Source: Jiangella anatolica (GTDB lineage: Bacteria; Actinomycetota; Actinomycetes; Jiangellales; Jiangellaceae). Taken from it: a DNA stretch of 64,000 bases. The translations under genes and the position numbers were made by a program. The notes under the pieces are model-generated. The model did not search any database, was not told the DNA's origin, and worked only from the letters and a program-made list of their open reading frames with translations. Below, one piece after another: positions 7,668 through 16,594 of this stretch (positions are counted from its first letter, which is position 1; each line of letters begins with the position of its first letter). The stretch lies in the NCBI RefSeq assembly GCF_003236295.1, contig NZ_POTW01000008.1, forward strand, positions 1 to 64,000, read 5' to 3'.

Positions 7668-8666
7668 ATGGAGTTGAGCACGCTCTGGTTCCTGCTCCTC
7701 GCCGTCCTCTGGATCGGCTACCTCTCGCTCGAGGGCTTCGACTTCGGCGTCGGCCTGCTGACCAGGCGGTTCGCCCGCGACGAGACCGAGCGGCGGGTCC
7801 TCATCAACACGATCGGGCCGGTCTGGGACGGCAACGAGGTCTGGGTCATCACCGCCGTCGGCGCGACGTTCGCCGCGTTCCCCGAGTGGTACGCGACGGC
7901 GTGGTCGGCCTACTACCTGCCGCTGGTGCTGATCCTGCTGACGCTGATCGGCCGCGGCCTGGCCTTCGAGTACCGCGCCAAGGGCGACACCGACGCCTGG
8001 CGGGCCCGCTGGGATCTGGTGATCTTCGCCGGGTCGATCGTGCCGGCGTTCCTGTGGGGCGTGCTGCTGGCGACGTTCGTCCAGGGCCTGCCGCTGGACG
8101 CCGGCCACGACTTCGCCGGCGACCTCACCGACATCGTCACGCCGTACACGCTGCTCGGCGGCCTGGTGACGTTGTCGCTGGCGCTGCTGCACGGCGCGCA
8201 CTACATCGCGCTGAAGACCGTCGGCGACATCCGGGACCGGGCCGGGCGGCTGGCCGGCCGGCTCGCCGTCCCGGTCGCGCTCGTGGTGGCCGGCTTCCTG
8301 GCCTGGACGTTGCTGCGCGACGACTCGCCGTCACGGCTGGCGGCGGCGACGGCGCTGGTCGCGGTGGTGGCGATCGCGGCCGGTGCGACGGCGATCGCGC
8401 GCGGCCGCGAGGGCTGGGCCTTCGTCGCGACGTTCGCCGCGGTGGCCGGCACCGTCGCGACGCTGTTCGCCGCGCTGTACCCGGACGTGCTCCCGTCGAC
8501 GCTCGACGCCGCCAACGGCCTGACGACGGCGAACGCGTCGTCGTCGGACTACACGCTGACGGTGATGACGTGGGTGGCGGTGCCATTCGTGCCGGTCGTC
8601 CTGCTCTACCAGAGCTGGGTCTACTGGGCGTTCCGCAAGCGGATCGGGGTCCAGCACATTCCGTAG
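7668..8666 (+). CDS. cydB: Cytochrome bd ubiquinol oxidase subunit II (CydB)
   Basis: A 332-residue, eight-helix partner of CydA. The N-terminus shows WIGYLSLEGFDFGVGLL and then RVLINTIGPVWDGNEVW, the two most conserved CydB blocks, and the middle has the LLHGAHYIALKT helix. ATG 7668 is preceded by GAGGGA at proper distance; a GTG at 7659 is in frame but would place the ribosome binding site too close. It forms an operon with cydA. The antiporter gene follows 19 bp later but has its own -10-like box. Confidence 0.94.
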   Translation: MELSTLWFLLLAVLWIGYLSLEGFDFGVGLLTRRFARDETERRVLINTIGPVWDGNEVWVITAVGATFAAFPEWYATAWSAYYLPLVLILLTLIGRGLAFEYRAKGDTDAWRARWDLVIFAGSIVPAFLWGVLLATFVQGLPLDAGHDFAGDLTDIVTPYTLLGGLVTLSLALLHGAHYIALKTVGDIRDRAGRLAGRLAVPVALVVAGFLAWTLLRDDSPSRLAAATALVAVVAIAAGATAIARGREGWAFVATFAAVAGTVATLFAALYPDVLPSTLDAANGLTTANASSSDYTLTVMTWVAVPFVPVVLLYQSWVYWAFRKRIGVQHIP

Positions 8667-8685
8667 GCGGATAACCTGCCAGACG

Positions 8686-10311
8686 ATGCAGTTGCTGCTC
8701 GTGGTGGTGGGGGCGATCGCGGTGACCGCGGTCGCGAACCGGCGCGGGCTGCAGCCGTCGATCGTGGTCGTGGTGCTGGCGTCGGCGGTGTCGTTCATCC
8801 CCGGGCTGCCGCGGTTCGAGCTGGAGCCGGAGCTGATCCTCAGCGTCGTGCTGCCGCCGCTGCTGTACTCCGCGGCGCTGGACTTCTCCGTCTACAGCCT
8901 GGCCCGCAACCTGCGCCCGATCCTGTCCCTCGGCGTCGGCATGGTGATCGTGTCGACGCTGGTCACCGGCGTGGTGGCGAACTGGATCGTGCCCGAGTTC
9001 GGACTCGTGGCGGCGCTGGTGCTGGGCGCGGTGGTGGCGCCGCCGGACGCCGTCAGCGCGGTCGCGATCGGCCGGAAGCTGGGGCTGCCGAAACGGCTGA
9101 TGACGATCCTGACCGGCGAGAGCCTGGTCAACGACGCCACCGCGCTGACGATCTTCACCCTCGCCGTGGCCGCGGCGACCGGCAGCCACCCGTTCATCGA
9201 CAACGCGATCCTGCTCTTCCTGTACTCGGCCGTGGTGGGCTGCGCGGTCGGGCTGGCGCTGGCCGCCGGCGTGCACTGGACCCGGCAGCGGCTGGGCGAG
9301 AGCGGCCTGGAGACCGTCCTCGGGCTGGTCGTGCCGTTCGCGGCGTACCTGTTCGCCGAGGAGCTGCACGCGTCAGGCGTCCTCGCGGTCGTCGCCGCCG
9401 GGTTCTGGGTCGGCCACCACGACGCCGACGCCGGGTTCGAGACCCGGCTGCAGGGCCGGCAGGTCTGGCGCAGCCTCGACACGCTGCTCGAGGCGTTCGT
9501 CTTCGCCTACATGGGCCTGCAGTGCAGGTTCGTCTTCGACGACCTCCCGATCGAGGGCGGCGAATGGGGCCGGTTCGCCCTGTCCGGCGTGGTCATCCTG
9601 CTGACGGTGCTGCTGATCCGGCCGCTCTGGGTGTTCCTCACCTACGGGCAGCGGGCGTTCCGGCGGCGCTACCTGACATTCCTGCGGCCGCGCCGGCAGC
9701 CCCGCACCTACCAGCCGCTGCCCCGTGACCAGCTCCTGGTCATCTCGTGGTCGGGCATGCGCGGGGTGGTGACGCTCGCCGCGGCCGCCGGTGTGCCCGC
9801 GCTGACGGCGGCCGGTGAGCCGTTCCCGGGCCGCAGCACCATCCAGGCGCTCGCGTTCGTCGTCGCCGTCGGGACGCTGCTGATCCAGGCACCGACGCTG
9901 CCGCTGCTGGTCCGCCGCCTGAACATCTCCGACGAGGACGAGCGGACCGCGGAGCGGGCGGCCACCCGCCGGGCCCGGCAGATCGCCCGCGAGGCCGGTG
10001 AGCGGGCGCTGCGCGACCTGTTCGCCGAGCCGCCGCCCGGCGTGGACGTCGCGGCGCTGACGGCGATCCGGGACCGGATGGCGGCCGCGATGCGGGCCCG
10101 GCAGTCCGCCGACGACCGCGACGCCGACGTCGAGGAGGCCGACCCCTCGCCGCAGGTGCGGCAGGCCATGCTCGCCGCCCGCCGCGAGATGCTGGCCGCC
10201 CAGCGCCGTGCCCTGACCGCCGCCCGCGACGCCGGCGAGCTGGACGACGAGGTCATGCGCCGCGAGCTGGAGCGGCTGGACTACGAGGAGGCGGCGGTCG
10301 CGGCGTACTGA
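8686..10311 (+). CDS. CPA1-type Na+/H+ antiporter (NhaP-like)
   Basis: A 541-residue cation/proton antiporter. The first ~400 residues form about 12 helices with the CPA1 hallmarks APPDAVSAV (the ND/DD-type ion-binding helix) and LTGESLVNDATALTIF, plus the late motif WSGMRGVVTLAAAAGVP. The last ~130 residues are a hydrophilic, charged, mainly helical cytoplasmic tail with RRxRQIAREAGERALRDLF, a likely regulatory domain. It exchanges Na+ or K+ for H+ in pH and salt balance; selectivity is not readable. TAACCT (8672-8677) ends 8 nt before the ATG, suggesting a leaderless transcript. It converges on the PRC-barrel gene with a 7-bp gap. Confidence 0.9.
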   Translation: MQLLLVVVGAIAVTAVANRRGLQPSIVVVVLASAVSFIPGLPRFELEPELILSVVLPPLLYSAALDFSVYSLARNLRPILSLGVGMVIVSTLVTGVVANWIVPEFGLVAALVLGAVVAPPDAVSAVAIGRKLGLPKRLMTILTGESLVNDATALTIFTLAVAAATGSHPFIDNAILLFLYSAVVGCAVGLALAAGVHWTRQRLGESGLETVLGLVVPFAAYLFAEELHASGVLAVVAAGFWVGHHDADAGFETRLQGRQVWRSLDTLLEAFVFAYMGLQCRFVFDDLPIEGGEWGRFALSGVVILLTVLLIRPLWVFLTYGQRAFRRRYLTFLRPRRQPRTYQPLPRDQLLVISWSGMRGVVTLAAAAGVPALTAAGEPFPGRSTIQALAFVVAVGTLLIQAPTLPLLVRRLNISDEDERTAERAATRRARQIAREAGERALRDLFAEPPPGVDVAALTAIRDRMAAAMRARQSADDRDADVEEADPSPQVRQAMLAARREMLAAQRRALTAARDAGELDDEVMRRELERLDYEEAAVAAY

Positions 10312-10318
10312 CGGCCGC

Positions 10319-10735
10319 TCACAGGTGGAACGGGTACGGCGGGTACACGTAGCCGGACGCCCAGAACGGCGCGTAGCCGTAGTAGCCGTACAGCTCCTCG
10401 TAGTACTCGCGGGCCGGCACCAGGTCGGGGTCGTAGGTCGGCGCACCGGCGACGTGCCCGCGCTCCTGCGCGATGTGCACCTTGGCGTCGTCGATCCGCG
10501 AGATGGCGTCGACGGGGATCAGCTGCTTGCGCTCGCCGAGGCCGAGGAAGCCGCCGGACCCGACCTGCAGGAACCGGACCTTCTTCTCCTCCGGGTCGAT
10601 GACGAGGTCGTCGACGGTGCCGACCTCGTCGCCGTTGACGTCGACGACCTCGAAGCCGCGGACGTCGTCGATGGCGGTCACGGCCAGGCCGGAGTCCGCG
10701 AGGTGCACCAGCGTGTGCGGAGTGTCCGTGGTCAT
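10319..10735 (-). CDS. PRC-barrel domain protein
   Basis: A 138-residue soluble protein. Residues ~20-85 form a PRC-barrel: VRGFEVVDVNGDEVGTVDDLVIDPEEKKVRFLQV then the GERKQLIPVDAI strand. The C-terminal ~45 residues are unusual, rich in Tyr, Pro and Phe (YYEELYGYYGYAPFW...YPPYPFHL). PRC-barrel proteins of this small type are common in actinobacteria and are linked to photosynthetic-centre-like or RNA-associated folds, but without a settled role. An AAGGAGT ribosome binding site lies before the ATG. Confidence 0.8.
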   Translation of the reverse strand: MTTDTPHTLVHLADSGLAVTAIDDVRGFEVVDVNGDEVGTVDDLVIDPEEKKVRFLQVGSGGFLGLGERKQLIPVDAISRIDDAKVHIAQERGHVAGAPTYDPDLVPAREYYEELYGYYGYAPFWASGYVYPPYPFHL

Positions 10736-10811
10736 GATGGACTCCTTCCGTCACCCGGTTCCGTACCCGGCATCGCCGCCGGGCACGCCTCTGCCGTGGC
10801 ATCGTGGGTGT

Positions 10812-11057
10812 ATGCGGGGCGACAGGGTCGAGATCGTCATCGATGCCGGCGACACGGCGCGCAGCTACGAGATCGTCGCCACCAAGGCCGGCCGCCGGGT
10901 CGACGTCACGATCTCCCGTGGCGTGGTCGTGGTCGCCGAGGTGACCCGATCCGGCACTCCGATGCGCACCGCCCGGTTCATGGCCAGCCGGGTCCTCGCG
11001 CTGGTGGAGCACCCCGTCGCCGAGGCGCCACTGGCCCAGGAGCCGGAGCCGTCCTGA
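10812..11057 (+). CDS. Small hypothetical protein
   Basis: An 81-residue protein I do not recognise. The core reads as alternating short strands (RVEIVIDAGD, YEIVATKAGRRVDVTISRGVVVVAEVTR) followed by a basic helix (TARFMASRVLALVEH) and a Pro/Glu tail. There is no signal peptide or membrane segment. It lies between the PRC-barrel gene (divergent) and the LigD-type polymerase gene (25 bp downstream, same strand). No clear ribosome binding site precedes the ATG; a weak CATCGT sits 6 nt upstream. Codon use with strong GC3 supports it as coding. Confidence 0.6.
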   Translation: MRGDRVEIVIDAGDTARSYEIVATKAGRRVDVTISRGVVVVAEVTRSGTPMRTARFMASRVLALVEHPVAEAPLAQEPEPS

Positions 11058-11082
11058 CGGCGGGTCCCTCTATGGTGGAGTC

Positions 11083-12348
11083 ATGTCGTCCTCGCAGGTG
11101 CTGGAGGTCGCCGGGCGTGAGGTGACGATCACCCATCCGGACAAGGTGGTCTTCCCCGACGGCGGCCACACCAAGCTGGACCTCGTCACCTACTACCTCA
11201 CGGTCGCCGACGGCGCGCTGCGCGGCGTCGAGGGCCGGCCGATGATCCTCAAGCGGTTCGTCAAGGGCATCGACCAGGAGGCGTTCTTCCAGAAGCGCGC
11301 GCCGGACAAGCGGCCGGACTGGATCGAGGTCGCCACGCTGCGCTACCGGTCCGGCACGTCCGCCGACGAGGTGGTCGTGCGCGACGCGGCGGCGCTGGCC
11401 TGGGTGGTCAACCTCGGCTGCATCGACCTCAACCCGCACCCCGTCCGCGCCGAGGACCTGGACCGCCCGGACGAGTTGCGCATCGACCTCGACCCCAACC
11501 CGGGCATCGAGTGGGCGCAGATCCTCGACGTCGCGCAGGTGGCGCGCGAGGTGCTGGAGGACCACGGCCTCACCGCGTGGCCGAAGACGTCGGGCTCGCG
11601 CGGCTTCCATATCTACACCCGCATCGATCCGCTGTGGTCGTACCGGCAGGTGCGGCTGGCCGCCGAGAGCGTCGCTCGCGAGGTCGAGAACCGCGCGCCG
11701 GACATCGCCACCGCCAGGTGGTGGAAGGAGGAGCGCGAGGGCGTCTTCGTCGACTTCAACCAGAACGCCAAGGACCGCACGGTCGCCTCCGCCTACTCGG
11801 TCCGGGCCAAGGCCGACGCTCGGGTGTCGATGCCGCTGACCTGGGACGAGGTGCCGGGCTGCCGGCCGGAGGACTACACGCTGGCCACCGCCGCGCGGCG
11901 GTTCGAGGAGATCGGCGACCCGTGGGCCGGCATCGAGACGTCGGCCGGATCGCTGGACCGGCTGCTGGAACTGGCCGAGCGGCTCGGTCCGGCCGAGAAG
12001 CCGCCGAAGGGCACCGGCCGGCGCACCCAGACGATGCCGCTGATCGAGATCGCCCGGGCGAAGACCAAGGACGAGGCGTTGGCCGGGCTGGACCGGTGGA
12101 AGGAGCGGCACGCCGGCGTCGTGCCGCACCTGGAGCCGGCCGACGTGCTGGTCGACGGCATGCGCGGGCGCAGCTCGCTCTGGTACCGGATCCGGGTCAA
12201 CCTGCAGCACGTGCCGGAGGGACAGCGGCCGGAGCAGGAGCCGCTCGAGGTCGACTACGACCCATGGGCCGGCACGCCCTGGGCCAACGCCGGCGAGGCG
12301 GTCCGCGAGGGCCGCGCGGCCGCGGCCCAGGAGGCGTCCGGCGACTGA
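11083..12348 (+). CDS. LigD-type DNA polymerase/primase domain protein (non-homologous end joining)
   Basis: A 421-residue archaeo-eukaryotic primase-like polymerase as in the PolDom of bacterial LigD. It acts with Ku and a ligase at double-strand breaks, adding nucleotides, preferentially ribonucleotides, before sealing. Visible motifs: THPDKVVFP at the N-terminus, the catalytic D135-x-D137 in RIDLDPNPG, SGSRGFHIY (170-178) for nucleotide binding, and the third acidic residue D224 in VFVDFNQN. There is no ligase or nuclease domain; ~100 extra C-terminal residues follow the core. TATGGT (11071-11076) ends 6 nt before the ATG. Its 3' end overlaps the opposite-strand MerR gene by 94 bp. Confidence 0.9.
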   Translation: MSSSQVLEVAGREVTITHPDKVVFPDGGHTKLDLVTYYLTVADGALRGVEGRPMILKRFVKGIDQEAFFQKRAPDKRPDWIEVATLRYRSGTSADEVVVRDAAALAWVVNLGCIDLNPHPVRAEDLDRPDELRIDLDPNPGIEWAQILDVAQVAREVLEDHGLTAWPKTSGSRGFHIYTRIDPLWSYRQVRLAAESVAREVENRAPDIATARWWKEEREGVFVDFNQNAKDRTVASAYSVRAKADARVSMPLTWDEVPGCRPEDYTLATAARRFEEIGDPWAGIETSAGSLDRLLELAERLGPAEKPPKGTGRRTQTMPLIEIARAKTKDEALAGLDRWKERHAGVVPHLEPADVLVDGMRGRSSLWYRIRVNLQHVPEGQRPEQEPLEVDYDPWAGTPWANAGEAVREGRAAAAQEASGD

Positions 12349-13043
12349 TCGGCGGTCAGGTAGGCGTGCAGCCGGCCGGCGCCGTCGAGCATGGCCAGCG
12401 TCCGCGCCGTCAGCTGTTCCCGGCGCTGGACGAGGACCGCGCGCAGCGCCTCGGTGCTGCCGGTCCGGCGCAGCTCGGCGAGGACCTGGCCGACCTGCGG
12501 CAACCCGTACCGGCTCTGCCGCAGCAGATGCACCAGCTGGGCGTCGCGGACGTCCTGCGGACCGTAGCTGCGGTACGACGTGCCCGGCTCGCGTGCCGGC
12601 GTGAGCAGGCCGAACGCCTCCCAGGTGCGCAGCGCCGACGGCCGTACCCCGAGCCGCCGGGCCAGCTCACCGACGCGTAGCCCCGGGCCGGCCGGCTCGA
12701 GCGCCGCGGGCGAACCGGCGGCGATCGTCTCGACCGCCGCGGCGGTCTCGCGCAGCTGCCGCCGCTGGTCGTTCACCTCCGCGTGGACGGCGTCGACCAG
12801 CGCGAGCGCTGCGGCGACGTCGCCCTGGTGCACCGACCGCATGATCGCCCGCGCCTCGACGACGCCGTATCCGGGCATCAGCGCGCGGAACGTGAGCAGC
12901 GCCTGGCGGTGCCGGTCGGAGAACTGCCGGTAGCCGGACTCCGATCGCGGCACCGGCGGCAGGACGCCGGCGTCCTCGTAGTTGCGGATCTGCTGCGCCG
13001 AGACGCCCACCGCACGGGCCAGGTCCACCGGCCGCAGCGCCAT
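12255..13043 (-). CDS. MerR-family regulator with two HTH domains (TioE type)
   Basis: A 262-residue protein with two MerR winged-helix domains. The first (residues ~1-70) has VDLARAVGVSAQQIRNYEDAGVLPP and a YRQFSDRHRQAL segment; the second (~125-195) has LRVGELARRLGVRPSALRTWEAFGLLTP and YRSYGPQDVRDAQLVHLLR. This two-HTH layout matches TioE of the thiocoraline cluster, where it is paired with a UvrA-like protein (established knowledge). Here too the neighbour across 102 bp is a UvrA-like gene. ATG 13043 follows GGGAGGGAACAAG. It likely controls itself and the divergent gene in response to a DNA-binding or toxic compound (inference). Its 3' end overlaps the polymerase gene. Confidence 0.85.
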   Translation of the reverse strand: MALRPVDLARAVGVSAQQIRNYEDAGVLPPVPRSESGYRQFSDRHRQALLTFRALMPGYGVVEARAIMRSVHQGDVAAALALVDAVHAEVNDQRRQLRETAAAVETIAAGSPAALEPAGPGLRVGELARRLGVRPSALRTWEAFGLLTPAREPGTSYRSYGPQDVRDAQLVHLLRQSRYGLPQVGQVLAELRRTGSTEALRAVLVQRREQLTARTLAMLDGAGRLHAYLTADQSPDASWAAAARPSRTASPALAQGVPAHGS

Positions 13044-13070
13044 CTTGTTCCCTCCCGTTGACCGGCGGAC

Positions 13071-13145
13071 TTGAAGCTTATCCCGGCATCTGCCGCAACT
13101 GCCCAGCTCAACCTTCAAAACGCACTTCAATGGGAGAATTGAAGG
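13071..13145. promoter_or_regulatory. Putative MerR operator/promoter of the UvrA-like gene
   Basis: Four copies of TTGAAG or its complement occur in 75 bp: 13071-13076, 13113-13118, 13125-13130 and 13139-13144. The last two form CTTCAA-N8-TTGAAG just before the ATG of the UvrA-like gene, and CCTTCAA (13112-13118) pairs with TTGAAGG (13139-13145). GAGAAT at 13134-13139 could act as the -10 element. The density of one hexamer in the divergent gap supports binding by the adjacent double-HTH MerR protein. Confidence 0.55.
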
Positions 13146-15671
13146 ATGGATTCCGGCGAGATCAGGGTCACGAACGCCCGCCTGCACAACCTGAAGAACG
13201 TCACCGTCGCCATCCCCCGCAACCGGCTGGTCGTGCTGACCGGCCGGTCCGGCTCGGGCAAGTCGACTCTCGCCTTCGACCTGCTGCATCGCGAGGGCCA
13301 GCGTCAGTACCTGGAGTCGCTCGGCCTGGTCACCGCGTTCGTCAGCAAGGCGCCGGTCGACTCCATCACCGGTCTGTCGCCGTCGATCAGCATCGACCAG
13401 TACCTCACGAACCGCAGCCCGCGGTCCACCGTCGGCACCGCGACCGAGGTCTTCACCTACCTGCGGCTGCTCTGGGCCCGCATCGGCCAGCGGCCGTGCC
13501 CGTCGTGCGGTGCGCCGCTGCCGCCCAGCTACCGCGACGACGACTCGTGGGACGACGAGCCCAGCGACGCCGAGACGGTGCGCTGCCGGTCCTGCGGCAC
13601 GGAGACCGCCGACCTCGTCATGGGCGACTTCTCCTTCAACAAGCCGTCCGGCGCCTGCCCGACGTGCACCGGCCTCGGCGTGGTCGTGCGGCCCGACACC
13701 GCCAAGCTGGTCGACGACGCTCTCAGCGTCGCCGAGGGGGCGGTGCTGGGCTGGCACCCGGTGACGACCGACCGCAACATCGCGGTGCTGCGGGCCGCCG
13801 GCCGGCACTACGGGTTCGAGTTCGACGCGTACGCGCCGGTCGGCGAGCTCGGCGCCGTCCAGCGCGGCCTGCTGCTGCACGGCGTCGAGAGTCCGGAGTT
13901 CGGCCGCCACGTCACGGCCGCGCCGCCGCGCACCGTCGCGGCCGGCCGGTTCGAGGGCGTCGCGACCGCGGTGCTGCGCCGCTACGCCGACCGGATCGAG
14001 GACGCCGGCTACCGGGAGAAGACCGAGCGGCTGCTGCGCCAGGAGACCTGTCCCGACTGCGACGGCACGCGGCTGCGGCCGGAGAGCCGGCGGGTCACCG
14101 TCGCCGGGCTGACCGTCGTCGAGGCGGCCCGACTGCCGCTGGGCGAGCTGGCGGTCTGGATCGACGCGCTCGAGGGCGAGGTCGACGCGCAGGAGTGGCG
14201 GTTCGCCGAGCCGGTCGTCGCCGACCTGCACGAACGCGTGCGCCGGCTGGTCGACGTCGGCGTCGAGTATCTGACGCTGGAGCGGGCCACGCCCAGCCTG
14301 TCCGCCGGCGAGGCGCAGCGGCTGCGGCTGGCGGCGCTGCTCGGATCCGGGCTGACCGGCGTGCTCTACGTGCTGGACGAGCCGACCATCGGGCTGCACC
14401 CGGCCGACGTCGCCCGGCTGGTCGACGTGCTGCGGCGGCTGCGCGACCTCGGCAACACCGTGCTGGTGATCGAGCACGACCTCGCGGTGCTGCGGGCCGC
14501 CGACCACGTCATCGACATCGGTCCCGGCGCCGGGCGCGACGGCGGCCGGGTGGTCGCCGCGGGGACGCCGGCCGAGGTCGCGGCGACGCCGGGATCGGTC
14601 ACGGGGGCCTATCTGTCCGGCCGGTCCCGGGTGCCCGTCCCGGCCGCGCCGACGGACGCGGACGGCGCCGCGCTCGTCGTCCGGGGCGCGCGCGAGCACA
14701 ACCTGAAGGACGTGACCGCCGAGCTGCCGCTGGGCCGGCTGGTCGCCGTCACCGGGCCATCGGGGTCCGGGAAGTCGTCGCTGCTGCTCGACATCGTCGC
14801 CCGGGCCGGCCGGCAACGCTTCCACGGGTCCGGCGACCGGCCCGGCGAGCACGACGGCATCGACGGCTGGACGCACCTGGACAAGGTCGTCACGATCGAC
14901 CAGCAGGCGGCCGGCCGGATGCCGCGGTCCAACGCCGCGACCTACTCCGACGCGTTAACGCCGATCCGCGAGGCGTACGCCCGCACCGACGGCGCCCGCG
15001 CGCAGGGGCTGACGGCCGGGCACTTCTCCTTCAACGTGCCGGGCGGACGGTGCGAGCGGTGCGGCGGCGCCGGCGTGCTGGACGTGTCGATGCACTTCCT
15101 GCCCGACGTCCAGGTGCGTTGCCCGGTCTGCCGCGGCCGCCGGTTCACCCGCGACGTTCTGAAGGCGACCTACCGGGGCCACGACATCGCCGCGGCACTG
15201 TCGCTGACGGTCGCCGAGGCGGCCGAGCTGTTCGCGGACGTCCCGGCGGCGGCCGCGCGGCTACGGCTGCTCGACGACGTCGGCCTGGGCTACCTGCAGC
15301 TCGGCCAGCCGACGACGACGCTGTCCGGCGGCGAGGCGCAGCGGATCAAGCTGGCGAAGGAGCTGGCCCGCCGGTCCACCGGTCGCACCCTCTACCTGCT
15401 GGACGAGCCCACCACCGGCCTGCACGTCGACGACGTCGCCCGGCTGCTCGGCGTGCTGCGGCGGCTGGTCGACGCCGGCAACACCGTCGTCGCGATCGAG
15501 CACGACCTCGACGTGATCCGGGCCGCGGACTGGGTCGTCGACCTCGGCCCGGGCGGCGGCGCGGCCGGCGGGCGCGTCGTCGCCACCGGCACGCCGTCCG
15601 ACGTCGCCGCGGCGCCGGAGTCGCGCACGGGCGCGTTCCTTCGCGAGTCCCTTGACCTCAACAGTGCTTGA
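13146..15671 (+). CDS. UvrA-like ABC ATPase lacking the UvrB-docking region (drug-resistance type)
   Basis: An 841-residue protein with two ABC ATPase modules in UvrA order. Walker A sequences are GRSGSGKST (33-41) and GPSGSGKSS (~537-545); each half has a signature LSAGEAQRL or LSGGEAQRI and a Walker B ending in DEPT. Zinc-binding CxxC pairs are present (CPSCG/CRSCG/CPTC and CERC/CPVC). Canonical UvrA is ~950 residues; here the stretch between the first Walker A and the first CPTC is much shorter, so the UvrB-binding insertion is essentially gone. That points away from excision repair and towards DrrC/TioU-like self-resistance to DNA-binding drugs. It is divergent from the MerR regulator. 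Confidence 0.88.
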   Translation: MDSGEIRVTNARLHNLKNVTVAIPRNRLVVLTGRSGSGKSTLAFDLLHREGQRQYLESLGLVTAFVSKAPVDSITGLSPSISIDQYLTNRSPRSTVGTATEVFTYLRLLWARIGQRPCPSCGAPLPPSYRDDDSWDDEPSDAETVRCRSCGTETADLVMGDFSFNKPSGACPTCTGLGVVVRPDTAKLVDDALSVAEGAVLGWHPVTTDRNIAVLRAAGRHYGFEFDAYAPVGELGAVQRGLLLHGVESPEFGRHVTAAPPRTVAAGRFEGVATAVLRRYADRIEDAGYREKTERLLRQETCPDCDGTRLRPESRRVTVAGLTVVEAARLPLGELAVWIDALEGEVDAQEWRFAEPVVADLHERVRRLVDVGVEYLTLERATPSLSAGEAQRLRLAALLGSGLTGVLYVLDEPTIGLHPADVARLVDVLRRLRDLGNTVLVIEHDLAVLRAADHVIDIGPGAGRDGGRVVAAGTPAEVAATPGSVTGAYLSGRSRVPVPAAPTDADGAALVVRGAREHNLKDVTAELPLGRLVAVTGPSGSGKSSLLLDIVARAGRQRFHGSGDRPGEHDGIDGWTHLDKVVTIDQQAAGRMPRSNAATYSDALTPIREAYARTDGARAQGLTAGHFSFNVPGGRCERCGGAGVLDVSMHFLPDVQVRCPVCRGRRFTRDVLKATYRGHDIAAALSLTVAEAAELFADVPAAAARLRLLDDVGLGYLQLGQPTTTLSGGEAQRIKLAKELARRSTGRTLYLLDEPTTGLHVDDVARLLGVLRRLVDAGNTVVAIEHDLDVIRAADWVVDLGPGGGAAGGRVVATGTPSDVAAAPESRTGAFLRESLDLNSA

Positions 15672-15688
15672 GGTTGTTTCGTGGAGCC

Positions 15689-16552
15689 ATGACTGATTAC
15701 GGCGTGGCTCTTCCTGCGGCGGCGGACCGGCTGCCGGAACTGCTCGAGGCGACCGTCATCGCCGAGGACCTCGGCGCCGGCCTCGTCACCGTCTCCGACC
15801 ACCCGTACCTGCCGTCCGAGCTGGACGCGTGGACGCTGGTCCCGCTGCTGCTGGCCCGGACGTCGCGGGTGCGGGTGGCGACGAACGTGACGGCGCTGCC
15901 GTTCCGGTCGCCGTCCGTCATCGCGAAGGGCGCGGCGACGCTGCAGCACACCAGCGGCGGCCGGTTCGTGCTCGGCCTCGGCTCCGGCGGCCCGTACGAC
16001 GGGCTGCCGGGCTGGGGCGCCCAGTGGCCGACGCTGGGCGAGGCGATCGGCGCGCTGGACGAGGCGATCCCGCTGCTGCGCCGGCTGTGGTCCGGCCGGC
16101 CGGTGACGCACGACGGCGCGTACTACCGGCTGCGGGACGCCACCGCCGTCGCCGGTGCGTCGCCGGACCCCGTCCCGCCGATCTGGGTCGGCGCGTTCAA
16201 GCCGCGGATGCTGGCGCTGACCGGCCGGCACGCCGACGCCTGGCTGCCCACGAACGCGTACCTGTCGCTGGACGAGGTCCCGGCCATGCAGCGTGCCGTC
16301 GACGAGGGCGCCGTCGCCGCCGGCCGCGACCCGTCCGCCGTCCGCCGCGTCTTCAACGTCATGGGCGTCATCGACGACGACCGGCCGCCACGCAACGACC
16401 AGCTGCTGGTCGGGTCGGCCGGGCACTGGGCCGAGGCGCTCACCGACTACCGCGAGCGGCTGCGCTTCGACACGTTCGTGTTCTGGCCGGTCCGCGGCGA
16501 CACGAGGCGCCAGACCGAGCTGTTCCTCCAGACCGTCGTGCCCAAGCTCTGA
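15689..16552 (+). CDS. LLM-class flavin-dependent oxidoreductase
   Basis: A 287-residue luciferase-like monooxygenase using FMN or F420. The TIM-barrel pattern is clear: ATVIAEDLGAGLVTVSDHPYLPS, then VATNVTALPFRSPSVIAKGAATLQHTSGGRFVLGLGSG, the best-known LLM block, and PPIWVGAFKPRMLALTGRHADAWLPT. It ends with the FWPVRGDTRRQTELF segment typical of shorter LLM members. Substrate unknown. It starts 17 bp after the UvrA-like stop on the same strand, so it may be part of that resistance unit, possibly modifying the same compound (inference). No strong ribosome binding site is visible; GGAG lies at 15683-15686. Confidence 0.85.
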   Translation: MTDYGVALPAAADRLPELLEATVIAEDLGAGLVTVSDHPYLPSELDAWTLVPLLLARTSRVRVATNVTALPFRSPSVIAKGAATLQHTSGGRFVLGLGSGGPYDGLPGWGAQWPTLGEAIGALDEAIPLLRRLWSGRPVTHDGAYYRLRDATAVAGASPDPVPPIWVGAFKPRMLALTGRHADAWLPTNAYLSLDEVPAMQRAVDEGAVAAGRDPSAVRRVFNVMGVIDDDRPPRNDQLLVGSAGHWAEALTDYRERLRFDTFVFWPVRGDTRRQTELFLQTVVPKL

Positions 16553-16594
16553 CCGCGGCGGTCGCGACGGCGCGCGGGGACTACGATCGGCCGC

